Shown piece after piece: positions 1-5,650 of a DNA stretch of 7,846 nt. The notes under the pieces were generated by a model. The model saw only the letters and a program-made list of their open reading frames with translations, did not search any database and had not been told where the DNA came from. The stretch covers positions 1 to 7,846 of the forward strand of contig CABSAH010000081.1 in NCBI GenBank assembly GCA_902475645.1. The letters are read 5' to 3'. Numbering within the stretch: position 1 is the first letter of the stretch; each line of letters starts with the position of its first letter. Source of the DNA: an uncultured Christensenellaceae bacterium. GTDB lineage: Bacteria > Bacillota > Clostridia > Christensenellales > CAG-138. Both the position numbers and the translations under genes were made by a program.

Positions 1-335
1 AGCGGCAGATATATGCCCAGCGCCTTATAAAGGGAGGGGCTGCTCTTTTTGATGAACATTTCAACTATCTGCACCAGGCTGGCTATTACCAGTATGAAAA
101 CTATCGTTGAAAGATAGCTCAGCGTCAGCGGAAGCAGAATATAAGTATATATAAGATAGGTGAACAGCGACGCAAGACCCATTACGAACGTGACCGCAAG
201 GCCCATGCCCGTTGCCGTTTCAACCTTGTTGGATACGCCCAGGAACGGGCAGTTGCCAAGGTATCGCGAGAATATGAAGTTATTGGTAAGCACGCAGTTT
301 ACCATGAACAGAAGAACCTTTGCTATGCCGCTCAT
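1..335 (-). CDS. rnfA: RnfA, membrane subunit of the Rnf complex (partial, C-terminus beyond left edge)
   Basis: RnfA is an integral membrane subunit of the Rnf ferredoxin:NAD+ oxidoreductase, which couples electron transfer to Na+ or H+ export. The first 111 residues are in the window. They show the family start (TNNFIFSRYLGNCPFLGVS), with Cys29 in GNCPFLG, then several hydrophobic helices and the ALGIYLP segment that precedes the second conserved cysteine, which would lie just past the edge. In the family, these cysteines together with two in RnfE hold an iron-sulfur cluster inside the membrane (established for the related Nqr/Rnf proteins, not seen here). The ATG overlaps the rnfE stop as ATGA, and AGGAG lies 10 nt upstream (346-350), so translation is probably coupled. 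The internal Met11 is unlikely as a start because it would cut off the first helix. rnfB is expected next but lies outside. Confidence 0.95.
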   Translation of the reverse strand, partial: MSGIAKVLLFMVNCVLTNNFIFSRYLGNCPFLGVSNKVETATGMGLAVTFVMGLASLFTYLIYTYILLPLTLSYLSTIVFILVIASLVQIVEMFIKKSSPSLYKALGIYLP

Positions 336-976
336 GCGCGTATCACTCCTTTCTCATCGGCCTTTTTCTTTTCGGCCTTATTCATAAAGTAATTAGCTAC
401 GCCAAGCACCAATCCGAACACAAGGAAGCCGCCGGGCGCCATTATTGAAAGCAGCATAGGCTCAAAGCCTTCACCGAACAGGCTCAGCCCAAACACGCTG
501 CCGTTGCCCAAAAGCTCGCGCACAATGCCTATTACGGTTATTGCCAGCGTGAAGCCCGCGCCCATGCCAAGGCCGTCCGCCGCGCTGAGCAGCACGCCGT
601 TTTTGCTTGCAAATGCCTCCGCGCGCGCAAGTATTATGCAGTTGACCACTATAAGCGGTATGAACAGGCCAAGGCTTGCGTAAAGCGCCGGAACGAACGC
701 CTTAACAAGCATTTCAACCAGCGTAACGAACGTGCATATTATCACAACGAACGCGGGTATGCGGATCTTGTCGGGTATTATGTTCCTCAAAAGGGATATG
801 ACCACGTTTGAGCCTACCAGCACGAACGTTGCCGCAAGACCCATGCCGACGGCGTTGGATGCGCTGGTGGTGGAGGCAAGCGTGGGGCATATGCCCAGCA
901 CAAGCCTCAGCGTGGGGTTTTCGTCCAGTATTCCGTTGAAGAATACGCTTGAAACTGTCTTTTGCTTTTTAGCCAT
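332..976 (-). CDS. rnfE: RnfE, membrane subunit of the Rnf complex
   Basis: This 214-residue polytopic protein is paralogous to RnfA; in the family the two subunits insert in opposite orientation and share an iron-sulfur cluster at their interface. Visible family marks are NGILDENPTL (14-23), LGICPTLA with Cys30, NAVGMGLAATFVL (41-53), IRIPAFVVIICTFVTLVEML (71-90) and FIPLIVVNCIILARAEAFAS with Cys113. About six membrane helices are followed by a basic C-terminal tail (MNKAEKKKADEK). Length is normal for the family. The ATG at 976 has GGAGG at 986-990 with a 9-nt spacer. The start lies inside the end of rnfD (8-nt overlap), where an rnfG gene would usually intervene. It is the third gene of the leftward rnf operon. 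Confidence 0.95.
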   Translation of the reverse strand: MAKKQKTVSSVFFNGILDENPTLRLVLGICPTLASTTSASNAVGMGLAATFVLVGSNVVISLLRNIIPDKIRIPAFVVIICTFVTLVEMLVKAFVPALYASLGLFIPLIVVNCIILARAEAFASKNGVLLSAADGLGMGAGFTLAITVIGIVRELLGNGSVFGLSLFGEGFEPMLLSIMAPGGFLVFGLVLGVANYFMNKAEKKKADEKGVIRA

Positions 977-1895
977 TGGCCTTTTCCTCCTTCAGGCGGC
1001 CATAGAGCCGGGGTTTTACATATTTATCCAGAAGCGGGGTGACTATGTTCATAACGAGTATTGCGTATGTCACGCCCTCGGGATAGTTACAGAAGTTGCG
1101 GATTATAACCACTATTATGCCGCAGCCGGCAGCGTATATAAGCTGTCCTTTCGCGCTCATGGGGCTGGTTGTGTAATCCGTAGCCATGAATACCGCGCCG
1201 AGCATTACGCCGCCGCAGAGTATCGCCTGCACGGGGTCGTTGCCCAGTGTTGCGGAAAACACGAACACCACCGCCATAAACGTTACCGGTATGCGCCAGC
1301 TTATCACCTGACGGATAAGCATATATAGGAAGCCTATCAGTATGGCAGCCTTGCATACCTCGCCTATGCAGCCGGGTATTTTGCCAAGGAACATATCAAG
1401 ATAGCTTGCCTCGTAGCCGGAAAGCACGGTTGCGCTCGTTGTTGCGTCCGCGCCGCTGAAATAGGTGGGCAGCACAAACGACGTCATGCGCACGGGCCAG
1501 CTTGCAAGCAGTATTCCGCGCGCGGCAAGCGCGGGATTTACAAAATTATCGCCTATGCCGCCGAAAAGCTGCTTTACGAGTATTATCGCAAGGCCGCTGC
1601 CTATAATCGGCAGCCACCACGGCGCCGTGGGCGGAAGGTTAAGGCCGACGAGCAAGCCCGTTACGGCGGCGCTCAAATCGCCTATTCTTATTGTTTTATG
1701 CGTAAGCCGCTGCCAAAGGTATTCAAACAGTATGGCGGAAGCCGTTGCAAGCGCAACCACTATTGCCGCGCTTACGCCGAAAAAGTATATGCCCGCAATG
1801 GTCGTGGGGGCCAATGCTATAAGAACATCCCCCATTAGGGAGCGGGTGTTCTGCGGGCTGCGCACATGCGGCGCGGTAGACATATAAAGGCTCAT
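969..1895 (-). CDS. rnfD: RnfD, flavin-binding membrane subunit of the Rnf complex
   Basis: This 308-residue subunit belongs to the NqrB/RnfD family, which carries flavin (a covalently bound FMN in characterised members) and forms part of the ion-translocating core. Family marks include SAAVTGLLVGLNLPP (75-89), FGGIGDNFVNPALAAR (111-126), FMATDYTTSPMSAKGQ (236-251) and the C-terminal NYPEGVTYAILVMNIVTPLLD (270-290). About eight or more hydrophobic segments are visible. The expected FMN-threonine motif (S/T-G-A-T) appears as DATTSATVL (150-158), with Thr156 the likely attachment residue but Ser154 where Gly is usual. The start is supported by GGAGG at 1903-1907. Only one base separates it from the rnfC stop, so expression is coupled. 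Its stop lies inside rnfE; no rnfG follows. Confidence 0.95.
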   Translation of the reverse strand: MSLYMSTAPHVRSPQNTRSLMGDVLIALAPTTIAGIYFFGVSAAIVVALATASAILFEYLWQRLTHKTIRIGDLSAAVTGLLVGLNLPPTAPWWLPIIGSGLAIILVKQLFGGIGDNFVNPALAARGILLASWPVRMTSFVLPTYFSGADATTSATVLSGYEASYLDMFLGKIPGCIGEVCKAAILIGFLYMLIRQVISWRIPVTFMAVVFVFSATLGNDPVQAILCGGVMLGAVFMATDYTTSPMSAKGQLIYAAGCGIIVVIIRNFCNYPEGVTYAILVMNIVTPLLDKYVKPRLYGRLKEEKANG

Positions 1896-1896
1896 A

Positions 1897-3225
1897 TTAC
1901 TTCCTCCTTGCTGCGGCGGCTATTGCGTCCTTGGTATTCTTGAATGCCGCGGTCAGCCATCTTCTTGACGGGCAGGCATACGAGCAGCAGCCGCAAAGTA
2001 TGCAGTCCATAACATGGTTGGCCTTTGCGCCTTCAAGATTGCCCGCATCGCAAAGATGCTTCAGCTTATACGGGTCAAGCCCCATGGGGCAGGCCTGTAC
2101 GCAGCGCGCGCAGCGTATGCAGGGCTCTTCATCAACGCTCTTTGCATCCTTTTCATTGTATACCACAACGCCGCCGTTGGCCTTGGCAACGGGTATATCC
2201 GCGCTTGCGGTGCAGGCGCCGGTCATGCCGCCGCCCATAACAATCTTTGCGGCTTCCTCGCTGTATCCGCCGCATTCGCCTATCATGTCCGCAACAACGG
2301 TGCCTATCCTTACGCGCAGGTTGGAAGGATTTATCACCTTGCCCGTAACGGTGGTTATGCGGCTTATAAGGGGCTTGCCGTCCGTTACGGCGTCCGCTAT
2401 GGCGGCGGCGGTTGCAACGTTGGTCACTATCGTATGCACCTCTATGGGCAGCTTGCCGCTTGGTACCTGGCGGCCTGTCACGGCATGGATAAGCTGCTTT
2501 TCACCGCCCTGCGGGTATTTGGTTCTAAGCACCGCTATCTCCACGCCCTCGCGCCCTGCGGCAGCCTTGCGCATGGATTCGACGGCCTCCATTTTATTGT
2601 CCTCTATTGCTATTACGCCGCGCTTTACGCCAAGCGCGCGCATTTCCGCGCGGAGCCCGTCCACTATGCGGCGCGGCTCCTCTATCATCAGCCGGTAGTC
2701 CGCCGTAAGGAACGTTTCGCATTCCGCGCCGTTCAGTATTATCGTATCGCAGGTTTTACCCTCAGGCAGGGTAAGCTTTACATGCGCAGGGAAGCTTGCG
2801 CCGCCCATGCCGCAAATGCCCGCCGCCTTGATTGCGGGTATTATAAGCGCGGGGTCAACGGTTTCCACGTTGCCGTAGCCCTGTATGCCGTCCGCCCATT
2901 CGTCGGCAAAATCATTCTGTATGCATACGCACATTACGGGTCCCGCGCCCGTTATAAGCCGCGGCTCAACGGCCGTGACCTCGCCCGATATGCTGGCGTG
3001 TACGGGAAGGCCCAAGCCGCCTACGGGTTCGCCAATAAGCTGGCCTATCTTAACATGATCGCCCTTGCTTACGCAGGGTTTTGACGGGGCCCCGAGATGC
3101 ATACTCATGGGAATGACCACCGAATCGGAAACAAAGTCCCGTATCGGGGCATTTCTGGTGGGCAGCTTGCCCTCGTGCTGGGAATGCAGAGGATGTACGC
3201 CGCCCTTGAAGGAATACTTTGGCAA
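1897..3225 (-). CDS. rnfC: RnfC, NADH-binding iron-sulfur/flavin subunit of the Rnf complex
   Basis: RnfC is the cytoplasmic subunit where NAD(H) meets the Rnf complex. With the TTG start at 3225 it has 442 residues, normal for the family. In order: N-terminal YSFKGGVHPLHS, barrel-sandwich domain (VHASISGEVTAVEPR), a Gly-rich nucleotide/flavin site GICGMGGASFPAHVK (136-150), LNGAECETFLTADYRLM, YPQGGEKQLIHAVTGRQVP, and two ferredoxin-like clusters at the C-terminus: Cys369/372/375/379 and Cys408/411/414/418, each CxxCxxCxxxCP. The open frame continues upstream to an ATG at 3309, but that extension adds an unrelated hydrophobic stretch and begins only about 7 nt from the predicted transcription start. 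TTG is preceded by AGGCAGGT with a 7-nt spacer, the same sequence and spacing as in front of divIC. It is the first gene of the operon. Confidence 0.93.
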   Translation of the reverse strand: MPKYSFKGGVHPLHSQHEGKLPTRNAPIRDFVSDSVVIPMSMHLGAPSKPCVSKGDHVKIGQLIGEPVGGLGLPVHASISGEVTAVEPRLITGAGPVMCVCIQNDFADEWADGIQGYGNVETVDPALIIPAIKAAGICGMGGASFPAHVKLTLPEGKTCDTIILNGAECETFLTADYRLMIEEPRRIVDGLRAEMRALGVKRGVIAIEDNKMEAVESMRKAAAGREGVEIAVLRTKYPQGGEKQLIHAVTGRQVPSGKLPIEVHTIVTNVATAAAIADAVTDGKPLISRITTVTGKVINPSNLRVRIGTVVADMIGECGGYSEEAAKIVMGGGMTGACTASADIPVAKANGGVVVYNEKDAKSVDEEPCIRCARCVQACPMGLDPYKLKHLCDAGNLEGAKANHVMDCILCGCCSYACPSRRWLTAAFKNTKDAIAAAARRK

Positions 3226-3242
3226 ACAAAGCACCTGCCTTT
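3226..3242 (-). promoter_or_regulatory. Shine-Dalgarno deciding the TTG start of rnfC
   Basis: Read leftward, GAAAGGCAGGT is followed by GCTTTGT and then TTG. The 7-nt gap and the AAAGGCAGGT core match the site upstream of divIC (6874-6882), which precedes a normal ATG. No comparable purine block stands before the alternative upstream ATGs at 3309 or 3294. This is why TTG was chosen. Confidence 0.75.
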
Positions 3243-3322
3243 CGAATTGATGCGGAATATGATGTAATAAAAATGCAAAAATGCATGCGAACATAGTTAC
3301 GCCTACCATTGCTATCCGTGCT

Positions 3323-3331
3323 ATTATAGCA
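3323..3331 (-). promoter_or_regulatory. Extended -10 promoter of the rnf operon
   Basis: On the minus strand TGCTATAAT gives a perfect TATAAT (3328-3323) with an extended TGn element. No good -35 is seen 16-18 nt upstream, as is common for extended -10 promoters. The predicted transcription start is near 3316, giving a leader of about 90 nt before the TTG of rnfC. The leader contains a tandem 8-nt repeat (GCATTTTT twice). Confidence 0.65.
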
Positions 3332-3394
3332 CACTATTTTTCGCGCGTGTAGTACTTTATATTTGTTAGTTTTTTAACTTTTGCCCTGATTTGC

Positions 3395-3423
3395 TATACT
3401 TTACGCGCATTATGTGTTATACT
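3395..3423 (+). promoter_or_regulatory. Two tandem extended -10 elements upstream of the QueG-like gene
   Basis: TGCTATACT (TATACT at 3395-3400) and TGTTATACT (TATACT at 3418-3423) are two similar extended -10 boxes 23 nt apart. Neither has a convincing -35. The second would start transcription at or next to the A of the ATG at 3430. They lie back to back with the rnf promoter in a compact divergent control region. Confidence 0.5.
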
Positions 3424-3429
3424 TTTGTC

Positions 3430-4365
3430 ATGGATAATTACGCCAAGGGGCAAACAGGGAATATAATATATAAAACTGCCGTAAAGCACGGTTTTGCAGG
3501 GGTACGATTGCTAAAATTGCACAGGCTTGATGCATGGCGCAAATATTCCGCGCTTTACGGTACGGCTTGCGCCATGCCGCACGATATTGCCGCCGCATAC
3601 CCCGACGCAAGTGCCGCGGCGCTTTTTATATGGGCATACGCCCCGTATGAAAACGGCGGGCATATTTCCGCATACTATCCCGCAAGCAACGCCTGCTACC
3701 ATGCGGCAAGGGCTGCCGAGGCGGAGCTGAACGCGGCGGGCATAGCGGCGCAGAGGGCGTTTATACCCGCGCGGGCGCTGTGCATTGCAAACGGGCTTGG
3801 GCGTCAGGGCAAAAACGGGCTGCTGAGCATTGCCCCCTACGGCACGCGCATTGCGCTTGAAACGATGATAATATATTCTCCCGCCGAGCCGGACGTTTTT
3901 TTGCCGTCCGATGCGGACGTTTGTCCCGAGGGCTGCACAATATGCATGGCCGCCTGCCCAATGGGGGCAATAACAAAGGACGGGCTTAACGTGAAGCGCT
4001 GCATGCGCTACATAATGAACGAGGGCTATACCGATGAGATTCGGCAAAAGCAGCAGACCTTTTTGGGCTGCGAAATATGCCAAGCCGTATGCCCTAAAAA
4101 CGCGGGGCTTAAAAGGCAGGCGGTGCCTGCGGATATGGCGGCGGCGTTTGAGCTTGGGCGGCTGATAGCGGGGGATGCGAAGGCCGCGCGCATTATAGCG
4201 GGAAAGAATATAACCGGAAACGGGCGGCTGACAATGGAGGCGATAGCGTTTGCGGCGCGGGAGGGCCGATGCGGGGCGGAGATACGCGCCTGCCTCAATT
4301 CCCCGTTTGAACGGGTGCGCGATGCGGCAAAATGGGCGTTAGACCGCTATTTTGGAGGAATTTAA
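3430..4365 (+). CDS. QueG-like double [4Fe-4S] protein (epoxyqueuosine reductase family)
   Basis: This 311-residue protein resembles QueG, the enzyme that reduces epoxyqueuosine to queuosine in tRNA, and related double-cluster proteins. Cluster cysteines are Cys165/169/172/176 (CPEGCTICMAACPMGAI), Cys191, and Cys214/217/221 (GCEICQAVCPKN); NGLGRQGKNGLL (121-132) is the family segment just before the cluster domain. The C-terminus ends in one HEAT-like repeat (SPFERVRDAAKWALDRY). Two things differ from classical QueG: the first cluster reads CxxxCxxCxxxCP, and the segment ISAYYPASNACYH (79-91) has Cys89 where the RDYH motif of QueG carries Asp. It may therefore be a related reductase of another substrate. 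The frame is open from TTG 3391 (also ATG 3412), but Met 3430 matches the expected N-terminus. No Shine-Dalgarno is visible. It is divergent from rnf, which could be linked through low-potential electrons (inference). Confidence 0.8.
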   Translation: MDNYAKGQTGNIIYKTAVKHGFAGVRLLKLHRLDAWRKYSALYGTACAMPHDIAAAYPDASAAALFIWAYAPYENGGHISAYYPASNACYHAARAAEAELNAAGIAAQRAFIPARALCIANGLGRQGKNGLLSIAPYGTRIALETMIIYSPAEPDVFLPSDADVCPEGCTICMAACPMGAITKDGLNVKRCMRYIMNEGYTDEIRQKQQTFLGCEICQAVCPKNAGLKRQAVPADMAAAFELGRLIAGDAKAARIIAGKNITGNGRLTMEAIAFAAREGRCGAEIRACLNSPFERVRDAAKWALDRYFGGI

Positions 4366-4419
4366 CAATTTTAGCCGTATCGCAAAGGAAACGTTATCTA
4401 AACATAATCAAAGTTTGAG

Positions 4420-4468
4420 ACTTTTGTAATACTTTTGTGATGCTTTTTCCGCCGCAATGCTCTATAAT
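4420..4468 (+). promoter_or_regulatory. Possible promoter with phased T-tracts
   Basis: Three CTTTT blocks start at 4421, 4432 and 4443, exactly 11 nt apart, followed by TATAAT at 4463-4468. The -35 region 17 nt upstream is poor (ATGCTT). Phased T-tracts of this type can bend DNA or act as an upstream activating element. A transcript would begin near 4475, about 150 nt before the next gene. Confidence 0.35.
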
Positions 4469-4519
4469 ACTAATCAGAAAGAGAGAGCAGCCTTTCAAAA
4501 GAGCAAACAACAGGATTAC

Positions 4520-4555
4520 CGGTCCATTGGCAACATTGGGCCGATTATTCTTTTT
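4520..4555 (+). terminator. Weak hairpin with U-rich tail in the leader (possible attenuator or small-RNA end)
   Basis: CGGTCC (4520-4525) pairs with GGGCCG (4538-4543), including one G-U pair, with a 12-nt loop. ATTATTCTTTTT follows. The stem is short, so termination would be partial at best. It lies between the upstream candidate promoter (4463) and the main one (4561-4589). Confidence 0.25.
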
Positions 4556-4560
4556 GGCGA

Positions 4561-4589
4561 TTGATTGAAATTGCCGCATAGTATATAAT
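4561..4589 (+). promoter_or_regulatory. SigA-type promoter of the GyrI-like/2-TM gene pair
   Basis: TTGATT at 4561-4566 and a perfect TATAAT at 4584-4589 are separated by 17 nt. Transcription would start near 4596. The Shine-Dalgarno AGGAGGG (4613-4619) is 7 nt before the ATG at 4627. This is one of the best promoters in the window. Confidence 0.7.
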
Positions 4590-4626
4590 TTAAGCAAACA
4601 AACCATCCCCATAGGAGGGCATAAAC

Positions 4627-5379
4627 ATGGAAAAGCAGAACCCCGAAAAAAAGGACAAGCGGGTGCCGCTTGCGGAAAACGTAAGGGAATTTGAGGAGCG
4701 CCGCTTTATAGGCAGGCGCACGCATATAGCGGCAAAGCAGGGCACGGCGGGCCAAAAGGCACGCGAGTTTTTGCTGAGCCTTAAGCAGGACGGCACGGTG
4801 GATGAGCTTAAAACGATTATGAAGGAGGAAGCCGAGTATATTGTCGGCATATGCTCCAACTTCACCTCCAAGGGATACGATTACTGGATTGCGGCCGAGG
4901 TTGCGGAGGATACGCCGCTGATGGACGGATACGAAACAATTTCCGTCCCCGCGGGAACATATGCATATTTTGAATGCGAGGGCGGCACGAACGAGGCGCT
5001 TACGGCCTGCTGGACAACCATTTACAACGAATGGTTCCCGAAATCCGGATATACTCACAACGGCACGCAGGAAATGGAGATATACCCCTTTGGCGATATG
5101 GAAGCGGAGGATTACCGCTGCATGGTGCTTGTGCCGGTCAAGCGCATTGAGCGTATGCCGCTGAATAAATACAGGCGCAGCGCGCTCGGCTCCGCGCCGT
5201 TTGTGCTGATAGGCAGCCTTGCGGGACTTATGATAGCCGGCGGCGGGGACACTAAAAAGACGCTCATAGCCGCGCTTGTGGGCGGCGCCCTTGCGTGGTT
5301 CTTATATGATTATATTGCAAAGCGCCGCGAGGAGCGCGCAAAGGAAAAGGAAGCGCAAAAAGAAAACGATAAGGAGTGA
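4627..5379 (+). CDS. Membrane-anchored GyrI-like (AraC effector-binding type) domain protein
   Basis: This 250-residue protein has no recognised specific function. Residues about 20-182 look like a GyrI-like small-molecule-binding domain: a first strand FEERRFIGRRTHI (22-34), a helical stretch, GYDYWIAAEV (83-92), the strand YETISVPAGTYAYFECEG (102-119), then WTTIYNEWFPKSGY (129-142), MEIYPFG and a final strand MVLVPVKR. It is followed by two hydrophobic segments, roughly 188-206 and 212-230, separated by a short GGGDTKK turn, then a highly charged tail (AKRREERAKEKEAQKENDKE). No DNA-binding domain is present, so it is not a BmrR- or AraC-type regulator as it stands. The predicted arrangement puts the ligand domain and the tail on the same side, probably the cytoplasm. 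It shares a transcript with the next small membrane gene (5-nt gap). Ligand and role are unknown. Confidence 0.8.
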   Translation: MEKQNPEKKDKRVPLAENVREFEERRFIGRRTHIAAKQGTAGQKAREFLLSLKQDGTVDELKTIMKEEAEYIVGICSNFTSKGYDYWIAAEVAEDTPLMDGYETISVPAGTYAYFECEGGTNEALTACWTTIYNEWFPKSGYTHNGTQEMEIYPFGDMEAEDYRCMVLVPVKRIERMPLNKYRRSALGSAPFVLIGSLAGLMIAGGGDTKKTLIAALVGGALAWFLYDYIAKRREERAKEKEAQKENDKE

Positions 5380-5384
5380 TCGGA

Positions 5385-5600
5385 ATGTCAAACAAGGAGC
5401 TGACCAAAACCCTGATGCTCACGGCAAGCACGCTGTTTTCGGGGATATCCGTCGTGCTTCTGCTGATATGCCTGATTTCGGACAGCGAGGGGCTATGGGT
5501 GCTGCCCACGGCAATCGGCTGTTCCGTGCTCAGCAGCGTATTCAGCCTTATACGCAGTACGATTGAAATGAAGGAAGAAAAGGCGAAAAAGGACAAATAA
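5385..5600 (+). CDS. Small membrane protein with two transmembrane segments, unknown function
   Basis: The 71-residue product has two hydrophobic segments (about 9-32 and 38-56) and a charged, Lys/Glu-rich C-terminus (EMKEEKAKKDK). The start is the ATG at 5385, with AAGGAG at 5371-5376 and an 8-nt spacer. A GTG at 5376 is in frame but overlaps the Shine-Dalgarno. It begins 5 nt after the stop of the GyrI-like gene, whose last codons carry its ribosome-binding site, so the two are very likely co-translated. Its two-helix plus charged-tail design mirrors the C-terminal part of its neighbour, which fits a small membrane partner. I do not recognise a family. Confidence 0.75.
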   Translation: MSNKELTKTLMLTASTLFSGISVVLLLICLISDSEGLWVLPTAIGCSVLSSVFSLIRSTIEMKEEKAKKDK

Positions 5601-5617
5601 TATTCGTTAAGCACAGA

Positions 5618-5645
5618 AAAAGCGCAGTCACACGGCTGCGCTTTT
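5618..5645. terminator. Bidirectional intrinsic terminator between convergent units
   Basis: AAAAGCGCAG (5618-5627) and CTGCGCTTTT (5636-5645) form a perfect 10-bp stem with an 8-nt loop. The rightward copy ends in CTTTTGTGT and the leftward in CTTTTTCTG, so it can serve both the small membrane gene (stop 5600) and ppx (stop 5651). Confidence 0.9.
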
Positions 5646-5650
5646 GTGTA

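Noticed and set aside
732..1328. 198-codon plus-strand frame spanning the rnfE/rnfD junction
   Set aside because: It is antisense to two clear Rnf genes. It was considered as a hidden rnfG, but the strand is wrong and no FMN-binding motif is present.
2014..3084. Long open frame of 356 codons on the plus strand
   Set aside because: It lies antisense inside rnfC, whose motifs are unmistakable. The translation is rich in Tyr, His, Ala and Arg with no recognisable domain and no ribosome-binding site.
3269..3285. Tandem 8-nt repeat as a possible CRISPR or satellite
   Set aside because: There are only two A-rich units with no spacers. It is listed only as a leader curiosity.
3226..3309. N-terminal extension of rnfC resembling a signal peptide
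   Set aside because: RnfC is cytoplasmic. The hydrophobic stretch comes from reading the AT-rich leader, and the TTG start has better support.
4516..5058. 180-codon minus-strand frame opposite the GyrI-like gene
   Set aside because: The plus-strand frame has a promoter, a Shine-Dalgarno site, domain-like sequence and a terminator. The minus frame has none of these.
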